A stretch of DNA of 64,000 nucleotides, taken from the NCBI GenBank assembly GCA_964023205.1, contig OZ026835.1, forward strand, positions 44,365,083 to 44,429,082. The letters run 5' to 3'. This stretch comes from Lutraria lutraria. Lineage: Eukaryota; Mollusca; Bivalvia; Venerida; Mactridae. This document shows, one piece after another, positions 13,351 to 27,300 of the stretch (within the stretch, counting starts at the first letter, position 1; every line of letters begins with the position of its first letter). A program made the translations under genes and the position numbers. The notes under the pieces were generated by a model that did not search any database, was not told the DNA's origin, and saw nothing but the letters and a program-made list of their open reading frames with translations.

Positions 13351-15194
13351 AATTGATATAGGCATGCACTGGAAACACAATGGCAAGAAATCATTATCTA
13401 AAATGACATCTGCACTTGAAATATTTCACAACTTCTATTTTCTGATATATCAGAACAAACTGACTAATGGCATTACAAGGGATATACACTGGAAACAGTC
13501 TGGTAAGAAATCAAATTCCATAAGCCTAGATGTAAATTTTTATACCTGGGTGGTACCAATTAATGTTGACCCCAGTGCCATAATTTAAACAAACTTAGTA
13601 TAGGTCCACTAGACAATGCTACAAACAAAATGTCCAAGCACTAGGCATTGTATGTTCTGACCAATTTAAAAAAAAAATCTAGAAAATATAGACGTTTATT
13701 TCGTAATGAGGTACGAAAATGCCTGAGTACGAAATCGCCACTGACAAATTATTTTATACTGACCAGTCTTGAACATTCTGTGAATAAATATGACTTGCTT
13801 TCATGTTTGTTCAATGATAACACGATTTAGGTAGCCTAATTGAATATTGATGTACATGCTGGAGTGCTGAACGTAATCAAATGTCTGGATGACGTAATCA
13901 CAAACATCTGGATGATACTGACTTAATTCAAGGACAATATGGCACACGGAGAAGGTTGCGCGCAGTATTAGAATATGTATATTCTTCTGCCAAGTGAAGA
14001 TATTTTAGAATGGCACTGTCGAACTGAAGTGTAACATTGTTTCTAAAAGTGAAGATTTCGTCTGTTGATAAGAAATTTTGTTCCAGTGTCGTTTGAAAAG
14101 AAAAGACGAGCTGTGACCTGAACGGAATTCTGCGTGAGTAAGTTGTCCATTCTCAATACATTTTAGCATTTGAATAAGGCTTTTGCTTGTCACTTATATT
14201 AATATTTTCTTAATATCAATGCACAGATTGTATAATTTTATCCCCACAACGCAATGATGCTAACTTGTTGAAATGCTTTACAAATCGCGAAAACATGTGA
14301 CATTTATTTTCATGTCGCGGAATCTGTATTTATTCGTAACATTTTTTTACTCTCATCTAATGAAATTACTATTTTAGATATTATGTCCCAGCTTGTGTGG
14401 AACATTGTAATACTTAGAAGGGTATTTTTTCTAAAAGCTAACATCAAAATTTACAAAATAGACTTAGGACTCGGACTACATTACTCAAGTATACTACGTG
14501 TAGGTATTATTAACAGTCCGGTAGTGAAAATTCACTTGAATACATTTGTCAATTTCAGCATGGCCTTGGAACTGAATGGTTCAGCAGAGCTCTCTAAGAT
14601 GAAAAAGTTTTCAAACCTAAAGAAACTCTAGATAACACTGTGGTAGTTTGCTGGAATGCTCTCCGACACTAGGTGAAAGTGATTAAATGAGCACAAGAAG
14701 CAAATGTGTACCTAACTTTCCGACTTCTCACCATGGATGAAGTTTTTAACTAAAATAGGAATGAGAAAAAAATTCGAGTCTCCAGGCAATTAGGCTGCAC
14801 TGGCTCTAGAAATTGAAACCTTGGAAAAAGCTAAATATTCAGCAAGTGTTAAAGTGTCCATCCTGAATTACTGACATAATATTGAAGTGTAATGCATGAT
14901 GCCATCATGCGAGTATTATTAACATTCTGGGAATATAGTTATAGTGTACAGTATTGAATGTTGGAACTGATTTGCATTTCTTTTAAACCATTGATGAACT
15001 GCTAGTTTCAATTTAATATTGTAATTTCATTTGTCAATACTATGAGTATGACCCCATTTGTATACATGTAGAATTTAGAATATGTTTTAAATAAGTTTTT
15101 TATGTCACAATTTTTATCATTAATATGATAATTCTGAAATATATTTCCATTAATGAATATTATAATTAGCGCTATAATTCTGGAAGCTACTTGT
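13351..15194. other. Gene-free stretch
   Basis: No convincing gene. A minus-strand 62-codon ORF (14005-14193) and a plus-strand 82-codon ORF (14383-14631) show no domain. The latter ends in a short methionine-initiated stretch after a CAG (14560-14629), too little to call an exon. Confidence 0.4.
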
Positions 15195-15560
15195 AATAAT
15201 TAATTATGCCCCCTTTCGAAGAAATGGGGTATATTGTTTTGCACATAACGGTTATAACTTGAGAATGATTTGGCCTTAGCTCTTCAGATTTGGTTGTGAG
15301 GTTGGTCATCACAGTTCACATGTAGATAACCCAATATTGATTTTGAGGTCAGAACATCAAAGGTCAAGGTCTCAGTGACTAGACCTTCAGCACAAAACCC
15401 TCGTCTGATCAATAACTAGAGAACTATTTGGCATAACCACTTTTAGATTTGGTTGGGTGGGTGGTCATCACATGTAGATGATCCCTATTGATTTTGGAGT
15501 TAAATAGGCCAAGGTCTTGCTGTCCAGTTGACCATTAGGAGCATCCATGTTTCAAACACT
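15195..15560 (+). repeat. Dispersed repeat R1, internally duplicated
   Basis: It begins 'gccccctttcgaagaaatgg' and contains two related ~180-bp units, each with 'tttggttg...ggtcatcaca...tgtagat' and 'attgattttg'. The same family occurs inverted at 36860-37160 and 44405-44635, where it ends in GGACGGAC-rich sequence and 'cttcgaaaggggtcat'. I know such repeats from bivalve genomes. Confidence 0.75.
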
Positions 15561-15588
15561 TCTTGTTAAAGTCTATTTTTGTTCGCCC

Positions 15589-15640
15589 GCCTGGCTAGCT
15601 CAGTGGTTAGAGTATTCAGTTTTTTTGGGTGGTTGTTAAT
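15589..15640 (+). repeat. Truncated tRNA-derived SINE head
   Basis: 'GCCCGCCTGGCTAGCTCAGT' plus GGTTAGAG gives the 5' half of a tRNA-like sequence, including the A box, then breaks into a poly-T run. It resembles the head of the SINE at 63883. Confidence 0.6.
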
Positions 15641-15934
15641 AGGGCCTTAAGCCCTTAAATGTGGAAAATTTATGCGCAATTATTCAGTTTTGCTGAAAAA
15701 TGCATACTATTTTACAGCATCAGAAACACTGTTTTAATGAACTGAAAAATGTGATTAGCAAGAATTGCTTCTATGGAAAGGAAACTTTTTTGAAATCTAT
15801 AATAAAGTCTCATATATTGTGTGAAATTATTTTGTTTATGTCAAAAGTTGATCAGTTCAGTATATTGTACTTGTGGTTGTGCATACTAGTTATAGAGGCA
15901 TGTTCCTCAATGGTATTCAGTGAGATAATTCACA

Positions 15935-16310
15935 AGTTTATTCATGAATTACTTCAGGTTTGAAATTAAGGTTTGACAAACTTCATGAATTTTTTGTTCA
16001 TGCACCATTTCATGAAGTGATTCATGAACCATTTCATGAATTTGTTCATGAACTTCTTGTTCATGAAGTGGCCATTTTTCCTTCATGAACTAATTCATGA
16101 ATTTGTTCATGAACTAATTCATGAATTTGTTCATGAACCATTTCATGAATTTGTTCATGAATCATTTCAAGAATTTGTTCATGAATCATTTCATGAATTT
16201 GTTCATGAATTATTTGTTCATGAAGTGGCCATTTTTCCTTCATGAACTAATTCATGAACTCGTTCATGAACTAGTTCATGAATTTATTCATGAAGTTCTC
16301 GCCGGGGTAA
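15935..16310. repeat. Array of TTCATGAA palindromes (array 2)
   Basis: About 23 TTCATGAA octamers occur in about 370 bp, mostly with 12-13 bp spacing. A higher-order unit containing GTTCATGAAGTGGCCATTTT, then 'tccttcatgaactaattcat', occurs at about 16060 and again at about 16217. Open frames on both strands here are by-products of the palindromic repeat. Confidence 0.9.
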
Positions 16311-16324
16311 TTCACAAGGTATAA

Positions 16325-18327
16325 TAAATAATTACAAATCCTTAATGAAAATCATTTTTTAAATATACATACTTCCTACACTTGTAATTATGGGAATTTT
16401 AGTTCAATTTAAGTCCAACTGAGTTAAAATACTAAGTTTTGAAAAATAAAAAAAATCTGAAAAAAATTGGTAATAAGATACAATTATTTTGTATCAAAAT
16501 TATCTGAAACTAATTTTGTTCTGTAGAGTAATGGAGAACCGAGAGAGCATCAGTATAACTGCTCATTGACCACTAAATCACCTTCAGGGAATGAAAGAAT
16601 ACCAATAAAGTCATTGTATAAAGGTCAGAGGTTGTCCGGGCTGCTGAGCATGAATACCCTACTGCACAGGAAATGCATTATTACCCGTATCTTCACCAAT
16701 TGTCCTCTTTAAGTTATATAGGCCTATTACAGCTCAAATTTCTGTCTTTATTTTCAATAAACATGCAACAGTCAAATACTAGAATACTTCCATGTGAAGC
16801 TACACGAAGAGTTGAATAAACAGTCAACAAAAAGTAGGCAAATGGCAACCTATACCTTATACCCCAACATGACAAAATAACAATGTAAATGAAAATGATA
16901 CGGCAATAAAGCCACCTATATTTCATATACAGTGGTCACCCAGACATTCTCAACTTTACAATCAACATGTAAATAGCTAATATCACTTTAATACTTATCG
17001 TCAATGAAGGAAAAATATCCTAGAAGACAGGTATTTCCTGAGAGGAAAGGTTATCATTGCAAGTCCAAATCAAGCATGCAAAAGGACTATAGAACATTTA
17101 AAGATGAGTTGTTTACATTAAATTATCTTCTGGACATGGGGGGGGGGGTAAACTATATTCATAATGTTTGAATTTACCTCAGTTGTTGTTCTGCTAAGAA
17201 TTTAATTTACACATAAAATTGAAAAGAAAATCAGGGATGGTTACACTTAAACAATAAGTAAGCAATGAAACTGTTGTACAACACTGTAGTAATAGCAGCA
17301 ATTGGTCATCAAATGGATCAATCCAGAAATGAATGCAGTAATAAATTATAGGAAATACAATTCAGCCAATTCAAGAAATTGTATTGAAACAACCCACATA
17401 TTAGAACCAATCATATAACTTCTTGCTTTTATCTGTATACATGTATAGCTAAAGTTGAAATAACCAATCAAAGAGCTTCTTTCTTTTATAGCAGCAGTCT
17501 GTTAATACAGCTGGAGATCTTATTATAGGCAACTAATTTGTTGTCATAAGATTCCCAAATGACAGTCATATCGGTTAAAACTAACAAAACTGCAATTATT
17601 ACAAAGTTTTGAAAATAGGGAGAAAATTTAGTTTTTCCAATGAAAAAAATAGCCTTATTGTTCATATCAATGAGTGAGCGATGATGGTCTCAGGAAGTCC
17701 ATACAATATTACAAGGGTGGTCTATAACTAATGCCTGCTGGGCCATAACTCACTGTCTGACACCAGCTCAGAGATTAGCTCATAACAATGAAAATAAAAC
17801 AGGGATCAATTTATACCAAAATACTGACCCCATTGAACAAATTATCCAAAATCACTGGGCTTAGCTCACCTAGGTCAACAGGTATTGTTCCCAAATCTGA
17901 AAGGAGGCAACCAATTCCCTTAAGATGGCAGATATGAAGGGTGACAGAGTTTAAGAAACAGGCAATGCAGTGTGATCTTTGTGAAAGCGTTTCTATGATA
18001 TTGAAAACCATGGGTAAACAGAATAGTGAAGTCCCATTGAAGTGGGAATTTGCTGAACAAATGATTAGCGATACAGACAAGCATCTTACGGCCATGAGGA
18101 ATTTTGACATCTTTTTTTCTTTTGGGCTTGTACCCTGTAATTAGTTAACAAATATTGTTATAGGTTCAATTGTTAAATAGTCTAAATAACATAATTGTAC
18201 AATGAAATCATCCAGTTTGTAATAAACACCTTCACGCAATAAATAATTTCAACAAGACCCCTTTTGAACTTCATTATTGACCTTGAAAATTGTTTAGAAG
18301 AAAAGGGAACAAAAATATGAATGTATT
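16325..18327. other. Gene-free stretch
   Basis: No reliable gene. A plus-strand ORF at 17941-18144 (TTG/GTG-type start, CDLC pair) is noted as a weak candidate in the findings. Otherwise AT-rich, with a G8 run near 17140. Confidence 0.4.
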
Positions 18328-18405
18328 TCGAGGGTTCAACGCAACAGTGTCGTAACTCATATTGAAATAAGAACAAGTTACGACAGTGTTGCGCTGAGCC
18401 CTCGA
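18328..18405. mobile_element. 78-bp fold-back element, copy 2
   Basis: Same outer sequence as copy 1 (tcgagggttcaacgcaaca at the left, ccctcga at the right), but the asymmetric centre is inverted (catattgaaataagaaca). Flanks are again 'gtatt' and 'tttgt'. Confidence 0.85.
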
Positions 18406-19310
18406 TTTGTTTAAATAATTGTGAATCATGAAATATGTAGATAAACAATTCATTTTCTGAAGCCATAACATGTGTCTAAGAAGGCAACAATACATTAACA
18501 TGCCAAATAAGTGTAAGACAGCTAGAATATATGTAAAAGACTTTGTATTGCTTTTATTTTGGTCAATTTCTATCATTCATACAGAGTGCATCACAGAACA
18601 TGATATGAAAAAAAAAGGTCAACATCAAAGGTCACTGTGTCTTAACATATATTAGTACAGTACAAATATATACATAAAAAAAAGAACAAATCATACATTG
18701 GTCAGTAAGTATTTCTAGTTCATTAATTGACCTAAAGATTCAAAATGTCAAAGGTGTTATCCTTCATGTGTGTCCTATTCAATGAAGTCTTCTCCTATCT
18801 TTAATAGGTCATCAGCTGTAGCAAGTATTCAGAAGTCAGCTATAATAATGTACTTCCGTAGCTGCTACTGATAGGAAGCGACAATCATTTGACATGAATT
18901 GATAAAAATTGCTTAATTGTTCATGAACTTCAACCAAATGTTTCAATTATCAATAGCCTGATCATCAGCCTTTGGTAAAAAATCTTTGTGTATTCTTAAC
19001 ATTTTAGAAGTTAAATTATGGTGGTTGAGAGAAGTAGAAAAAAAGAGAAGGAATTGTTAGATTTCACAGGCATGCTTCCTGTACAACTTGTTCATACAAT
19101 ATAACCATCAATTAGGGCTGATACTTACAGAAAACAAACTATTATTATTAGAGTTAATGAATAAAACTTGAACTTGAATAGAGAATGGATGGTAGAAAAG
19201 ATTAGAGTTTTGAAAACATTTTCATTAAATACAATATTACTGCATGTCTATTTTATTGAAATAGTTAAAGAAGTTTTGTTTACAGAGAGTAGCATTTTTA
19301 TTGTTATATA

Positions 19311-19477
19311 CAATGCAACTTCTCCAAAGCAACTCCCTTTGGTAGATGCAAAATTATGATGTTGCTGAGAGATTGTTGCTCCAGAGATGTTAAATTTATG
19401 GTAAAATCGTGCAGTGAATAATATCACGGAGCTTGTTGTTCAAGAAATGACTGCTGAGTGGAGAGGTTGCTCTCTGC
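19311..19477. mobile_element. CAGTRCAACCTCTCC MITE, degenerate copy
   Basis: It starts CAATGCAACTTCTCC after TA and ends GGAGAGGTTGCTCTCTGC before TA. The interior 'gttgctgagagattgttgct' and 'cgtgcagtg' match the copy at 58889. TA target duplication and CAGT-like ends fit a pogo/Tigger-type (Tc1/mariner superfamily) non-autonomous element. Confidence 0.7.
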
Positions 19478-19669
19478 TACCATATTTGTAGATTGCAATT
19501 GAATAATTGTTGAGTTTACTATAAAAATGGAAGCAATGAAGATTATGAACATATGAATATCAGAAATGATCTAAAGCCATCCAGGTGTAAGCCTCAACAA
19601 GCAGAAACAGAGATAAAAAGAAACAAACACTTTCTGTCAGTAAAACCTGAGAGGTGGGGGATAAATGAC

Positions 19670-19780
19670 TTAGGAGTTTGGATATAATTTCTTCAGTCAC
19701 AAATGCCTTGCCAAGGACTCAAACCTGACACCAGTTAAAAATCCCACTGCACTGAACTAGCAGGGTGGGCTTCACTATGT
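19670..19780 (-). repeat. Possible tRNA-derived SINE remnant
   Basis: The minus strand reads GCTAGTTCAGTGCAGTGGG (A-box-like) followed about 20 bases later by GGTTTGAGTCC (B-box-like). No other part is recognisable. Confidence 0.4.
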
Positions 19781-22700
19781 AGACTGTGAAACTTATAATT
19801 TCCTAGAAGAAACCTGCCTGTATCAACATAAGTACCACCAACTGATCAAAATAACACAAGATCTAAAACAACAATGAAGATAATGTATAACAACATGAAA
19901 ATAACCAGACATCCTCCAGAAGGAAAAAACAACTTCAATTATGCAACTTATTCAAGCAGCACAAGGTTTGACAAAAATTTTCATGCACCAATCCCTGTTT
20001 ATTTTTAATCTAGTTTATTACATTACCACAGTAACAGCTGTTCAGGAGTTTCATACCTTAAAACATAGACCTCGAGGAACAAGATTATTTTAATATTTCT
20101 CAATGAAATTCCTGCCCCTATAAATAACAGTAAAAAATAGCTTTTTTGTCTGAAAATGAGTTACCTAACTACACTTAAACTGCTCTCGTATGCTCAATTT
20201 GTGTTAACAAATACAGCATGACCTCTAGACCACAAACATGGAGCTTATGCAATCCCCCCATTGCAACATGTCATTAGCAATTGTGTGAACTGTCGAAACC
20301 ACAAAACCACAATTTTATGGTTATTTAAACCTAGAATCAAAATCTTGACAGAGATATCATTATTACAACAATTTGATTGCTTTTTTCATCCAAAGAAAGT
20401 ATGTAGGGTTGTAAAGAATGAATTAAAATGTTCAAATGTTTCAATGTACGTAGATGAAAAGCAATGTAGATAAAACTCATCAGGAAGTATTGACAAGCTC
20501 TCACTCATCATCAGTCTTATCATCATGTAAACATACAAACGTTTGCATTTTGTTCTAATTGTCATAACAGACATGCTTGGAAATCACTGGTGCATGTGTT
20601 TAACTTGATTAAACTAATACCATGAAGATGACTGGAATATGAATTATATTAGCTAACACTTCTAATTCAATGTCAGCTCAAACTTATTTAATAGTTGACA
20701 CCATCAAATGTTATGTTTAATTTTAATCAAATGTATTTTTTACAAAACTGATATGATTTTTGACTGGTTTAAAGATGCATTGATTATAAGCTCATTCTGC
20801 ATCTTTCCAAGCCAAAATGGTGGAGAAATTCCTCAGCTTATTCACCTGGGTAGAATCAATGACCTTCACTAAGCTGGTTGGTCAGCTTCAAGCTCAAATG
20901 TGGTGGGTTTCAAATTAACACTGGTCACTTGACCAAGGGGGTCCCTGAACAATTGACATTGAAGTACAAGAAAGATAAGGCACTTACTTATATACACATA
21001 CATTATTGTGTTTCATGCTTCAGTTATAATAGAATAAAATTACAACAGAAAATATAAATGTAACAGAATGCTAGGCTGATTAAAATATGATACGAAATAT
21101 GTGGACATTAGAAGGACACTAAGCAAGCTTCTAATAACTATCATAAGAAAATAGCAACATGATGCCTTCACTAAAGACCATATTTATAACCCAAACAAAC
21201 AATTTTTACATTCATTTACAATCTAGTCACTTTTTGTACAAAACTAACAGGATTCACGGTATTCTGACTGTTTTGTGTGGTCCAAAAGATATTTAAAAAT
21301 GTTGATAAGCAAGCTAACTGAAACTTAACTTGAAAGGTTTCACCTGCCTTCTACCAAATACCTTTAATGAAAAGAAACTGTTTACATAGACTGGAGGTTG
21401 TGTATACTATTAATATTGGGTTACATGAAATAATACAACAGTGTGACATTGTATCCTCTAAGAGTGTAACTGAAAACAAACACAGGAATAAGATCATAGT
21501 AGGTGATGTGCCTCATGGTAGGGTTATTACAGAAGCCACAATTAGTGCATTAAACAACAAATAGAATGTGATGAAACATGGGCTTTACCTTAGAGACACA
21601 TTGGATTGTTACAGGGTAATCTAATCACAATTATACAACAAATAATGTGGACGATGAAGAATTAATGATAAGGGTGGAAATAAGATTTAAGAGAATGATG
21701 TACACTGGAAGCGATCGAAACATTGCTGCCCTACCAAAGGATGTTGCTCAGAAAGGAGCATTGGTACAGCAATACTTTAGGCCACAACTTTCTAAATAAT
21801 TGATTTACAAAACAGTGATTGAAATTTCATACAAATCCAAAATATATAAATAAAACTAACTTAAACTTTTTTTTAAAAAATCTTTCAGACTGACCTATTT
21901 TAAAAAAAAAATTAACAACCAGTATTTTCCTTCTGAAGAACTGGCTAAAAAGGTGTGACCCAGGGTATATACAAATGAATACCAGTAACCACCACAAATT
22001 AGTTACTGAAAATGAACAGATTTTTAAAATAGAAGCAGTCCATTATAAAACAAGAAACATTTTTATTTTCTCCCCTTTTTTAAAGAATAATACTTATCAC
22101 AACAAATAATTTATCTCAAGAAAAAATCACAAATTAGAAGAGTTAAAAATGCTTCCACCTTTTGTAGACAACAAAACAATGCATAAACATTACATAAAAA
22201 GGCAATTAAAACGCAAGTTGATTGTTATAAATGACACTCTGAATCTTGCGTTATTTTTTTGTGAAATAAAACCAGGTCATTGCTCATCAATGTCACTAAG
22301 GATGGCAAAACATTCAGTGCTGACTAATCAGATGTCACATGTAGTGAACTTAAATTTAATAGACAAAGGCACTTAGGTGAACTCGTCAAAACATTTCTAT
22401 AATTTTATTTTGAACATTACTAGAATCTACAGTACTAGAATGTACAACAGGATTTTTTAGTATTTTGGGAACATGACCCATACACTTGGGATTAGGAATT
22501 TCAGCTGTGTTTTGTTAAAAATTGAGAAAATGTGCATGACTGCAATTTTGCAATGTTTAAATGAACGCAAACAATCAATGGGTACAGCCCATCATTAAAA
22601 GTCTATTACAGTGAAAGATCCCTTGTTTTCGAAGATTATAGTGGATTTTTTTTATTTTTAAGTTTCAATTGGGAATTTTTGTCAGTAAAAGACACTTTTT

Positions 22701-24000
22701 TCCATTGGGAATGTGACCAGATTTCGGCTATAAAATGAGCCAAAAAAATCCATTTACAAGTGCAAATAGCTGATTAAAATTTTCAGTATGTCACAATTTT
22801 CAGCACATTTCAATAAGCTCTACAAATTTTAATGATCATTTCTCTATCACTGCACTTCACTGATAAATAACCTTATAAAATAAAAAAAAATGTGAAATTT
22901 ACTAAACAAGGAATGACAATGTTTCTAAATAATTCAATACCATGTCATCTAGTCAAACTTTAACAAGGGTCCTGCAGGTCCCCTTTAAGCCAAAATATTT
23001 AATTTGATATATATTTATTTTTAACCACTATGAAATTAATTGACACTTGAAAATGAAGTACAGCTCTCAAATGACCAGAACAAGTTATAGTCAGAGCATT
23101 GTGCTTTCTACAGGGACACTTGTTGGTGATTTCTTTAACTAACTTCCAACTCCATGGTAAATAATCATTTAATATAAGTTTCTTTGTCCAGTACAGTACA
23201 ATAGGACAAAAGTGCATCCCTTCATTTCTTCAGGTGAGAAAAATAAATAGATGCATATTCTAAACATGATTAATTTATTTCCAATGTAAATGCCACACAA
23301 ATCTGATGAATATTTTCAGTTTACACTTTCACTACAGAACTTAACTGCAGTTGACCCAGAATCAATGTGGTCAAAATAAGTATTAAGACTTCAATTGAAA
23401 TTCATCAATATACTGAAAACAAAATTTCATTGTACTAATGCAGGATAAAAAAGGTAAAATTAAAAATTCAGCTCCTCAAGTTAAGATAACAAAGACCAAA
23501 CAATTTAATATGGACATGTCTATTTCAATATCCACACCCGGCAAATTGGCCTCAAAGTCACTAGACGGAATTTGAAGATTTAAATACCTGACGTCCAAAA
23601 AATGTGACAGTGCAGTAATTGAATTTAGTATGGAACAGGTCACATCCGTTATGCTCTGTACCAGATTAAGATACTCTATATTTCTTTCAGTCTGCAGCCC
23701 CACATACCAAAGCTTGGGAGGCAGGACACCACCCTGCAGGCAGCCCCTTTAAATTGATTTTATAAATAAACTTAATCTAGCTTACATATTACATAATTGA
23801 AACCTTTTCACCATAAATTACAGGTTTAAAGTAACTCGCATGAAAGAGGAATGCTAATATAATGTTAGTAAATTAAGAATATGCATCAAGAAAACTCCTT
23901 TCTCTGTAATTTTCACATTCCTTACAACTATCAGACAATGAAGTAGGTGGCTCATTTCTTGGTGATATTGGTGACCATTGGAGACAGAGCACGAAAGCTG
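19781..24000. other. Gene-free AT-rich stretch
   Basis: No coding exon found. At 22620-22750 a weak relative of the 'cccaat...gccgaaattcggt' repeat (see 51029-51372) is visible: 'ttgggaatgtgaccagattt' then 'cggctataaaatg'. Confidence 0.4.
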
Positions 24001-24003
24001 CTG

Positions 24004-24345
24004 AATGACGCAGATTGTAACAGAAACAAGACTTAGTGTGTGAAACAGATTATAAGACGAACATCATTCTGTGTGACACAGATTGTAAGACAAACGTCTA
24101 TGTGACACAGATTGTAAGACAAACATCTGTGTGACACAGATTGTAATACAAACATCTGTGAGACACAAATTGTAATACAAAGGTCTGTGTGACACAGATT
24201 GTAATACAAACATCTGTGAGACACAAATTGTAATACAAAGGTCTGTGTGACACAGATTGTAAGACAAAGGTCTGTGTGACACAGATTGTAAGACAAAAGT
24301 CTGTGTGACATAGCTTGTAAGACAAACCACTGTGTGACATAGAAA
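24004..24345. repeat. 29-bp tandem repeat, about 11 copies
   Basis: Unit approximately 'ctgtgtgacacagattgtaa' + 'gacaaaggt', with substitutions (gtaa/gtat, aggt/acat). The start of each unit, CTGTGTGACACAG, is a near-perfect 13-bp palindrome. The period is not a multiple of three, so all frames read similar Cys/His-rich peptides; these are not genes. Confidence 0.92.
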
Positions 24346-27300
24346 AAACGAGGGCAGGAATTTGGTGCATTTATTTGTCCTCTATAATTTAAACTAAATA
24401 TCTTATACCTGAGTAATAGACCATTCTGGATTTCTCTATGTAAAATTTTTTGTTGTATTCACCAAAAACTTGAGTAAAATCAAAAGGTTATGCAATAGCT
24501 CCCATTGTTGTTTAACAATACAACAGGAAAGTGATGTCCTCAAATATTTGTAATTCATCTCTTCTCACATTTTTTGCTAACAAAATCTTGATGTTCATGA
24601 CTATAGTTTAAGGCATGTTTAGTTGTAAAGTGAAAATGTCTTCATTACTTTTGACTTTTTTCACTTTTTCTTTCATCCTTTTTTCTCATCACATTTAACA
24701 CTAAAGTGAAGATTTTATAACTGACTTTCCACCATGTAATTAGTATGATTAATGCAACAATTAAGAACACTTTCAAACATTTTTTTTATTTGGGAGAAAA
24801 AAAGTGGGGAGGGGGGGGGTAAATTGATCAAACAGCAATTGTCTGTATTAACAATTAAACCCAATGTGAAATCAGATGTTTTCCTAGACTTAAATTCAGA
24901 TTTATTTGCATGGACAACATTCTCAAAACAAGTTCTTCTTTCAGCCAAATTATTCCTCCCATTCACTCCAACAAAAGTTTTAATGGGCTGTAAAATCCAT
25001 TATTTTGTTAAAGCTAAAATCTCCAGACAAAATCAAGATTAAATTCCTATTCTAAACCATTAGCCTGGGAAACTGGTCAGCTTTTTTCTTTTTTTTTGGC
25101 CAATAAACTCATCAAATCCAATGCACTATTGTCCCTGTCCCTTTCTCCCTAAAGTACTAAGGGGTCACTCTTTCAGAATTAAACCTCTGCATAAATATCA
25201 ACTAAATTATTATGACCGAAACAAGTTGTCAATTCTACATTTGACAATCAAACATAAAATGAAAATAATATGTCTATGACTATCACATTAGTTCACTAAA
25301 CTTAAATGTTTTCAAATATTTAGCAATGGGTCATCAGTTGGGTCTGTCATCTGTGAGTGAGACAAGATTAAAACTAATCATCTTGTTGGCCATTCTTGTG
25401 GTCTATGATAGAGTAATGGTATGGCTGCATTTTGAGACTACAAAGCCTCAAGAGAACTTTTTTGCTCTCTGATGTCCTTGCATGTTAAGGCTACATGAAT
25501 AAGCACAGTCATAACTGTGTTAGCAACCATCTCTGAATAAGGCCCACCCTATGAGTAAAGGCAATTCTTTTAAAAACCATAACTGAATATTTAGAACAAA
25601 ATGACCCCCGAATACAGATAGAGGCTGAAGTATGCTGCAAAACACAATAAAGGTCATTATAGTAACAAGAGTGTCAGGTCATAAAAAGCGCCCATCCTAA
25701 TTTATTTTCCAAGCGTCAAGGGGCATAACTCAGAAGTATCTGGACTGGTTATCAAACATGACTGAGATCTTATGGCCATATAAACATTTCCATGAAGTTT
25801 GGTGAGGATCTGAACAAAACTGGTTGAATTAGAGAGCGGACACCGTTATGAACGCCGCCCACCATGGGTGTTGGACCCTTAATTCAACCCGTTTTTCCAA
25901 TGGGCGTATAGAAATAAATTCAATATAAATACATCATAAAGAGGCTATGTATTTGAAGCATTTTGGCATTCAGAAACATAAGTGAAAGTATGTCTAAAAG
26001 TAATGCTAATTTTAACTTTTGGCAAAACATTTCTCAATCAAATGCCGCTACACTAAAGTAAACCCATTAAATGACCAAATAAAAACAGTTGATATATGTT
26101 GGCTTTTTTTTGTAGTAATATGTTAAAAGCTTGAACTAAACCATTTGGCATTCTGAAAAAAAGTTGGTAAATAAAATGTCAAAAATGTCATGATGCCCCT
26201 TATTTAAGCATAAACCAACTACAATTCATAAAACACATTTAGATATTTTAGTGGATTATACAGATTTTCTATAGATACCCATACGAACAAAAATGTCATA
26301 GGGATTACAATACAAAAAGAAAGAGATGACTATTCATACAATTGATTCTTTTTTATTCTGACCCCTAAAATATAAGGGCTTCTGACAGGACCAAGCTGAC
26401 CACAAAATCTGTCAGTAATATGTTTAGACTACAAACTACTTAGGTGTTATTCATTGATTTGTGACTTTATTTGCTCAACAAGGCGGATACAAAATAAAAG
26501 GTATAATATCAACGTAATACCCCGTTCCATCTATTGATACAGATCTGTTACGCCAAAAAAATGACTTTTAAATCCCTGACGGTAATCCTTCCATTGAAAT
26601 CAGTATGCAAACACCAACAGGTGAAATCCGCTGAGTCCTCACATTTAATTCAATTTAAACAGCTGAAAATGTTAATTTGAAATATTTGACTCCCCATGTG
26701 ATTTTAAAGGCTAACATTGTGACAGGAAATGAAATTTTGAATAAAAAGTTTTAAAATCCACTATTGTGTTTTTTTGTACATTTTTTATATTTTTTATTTA
26801 TGGCTTTTTTTAAGTGCTCTGTTACGTGACTGCATTAATTGTATTGATAAAATAGACATTTTTATCTTATTTTAGCAAGATATTTAAAATAACAGATGCG
26901 ACAACAAAAAAAAGTTTAGTGTATTTAGAACTGGGACACAATACAAGGTTATAAGGTCAAAGTGTCTAAAATTAACATAGAAGACAGTGAAGTGATAATT
27001 GAACTTCCAACAGCAATTACATGATTGTTAATTGATGCTAAATTTATTGTCATTTTGATGGTCAGATTAAGATAAATTCATTAAAAAAAAATTGCTGTTC
27101 AAATTATCAAAAATCAAATAGAAATTCTAACCAAGCATTTTTGCTATAAATCATTCAATAGACATGAGACTGGGGAGCCCAAGAATACTTGTTTCTTTGT
27201 GTGCTTTTTGGAAGGGCTGCCACTATGTTCTGCTTTCTGTGTAAAGCGGACTCTCATTGGCTGAAACTCAGTGAAGAACACTGCCTGGAAAACTAGAACC

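Noticed and set aside
16024..16324. ORFs of HEFVHE/MNLFMN repeats on both strands
   Set aside because: They result from the palindromic TTCATGAA array, which is open on both strands.
17811..18110. 99-codon minus-strand ORF
   Set aside because: Antisense of the slightly better plus-strand frame; Leu/Ser/Cys-rich with no family resemblance.
24033..24370. Three overlapping Cys/His-rich minus-strand ORFs
   Set aside because: They are translations of the 29-bp tandem repeat in all three frames, not a protein.
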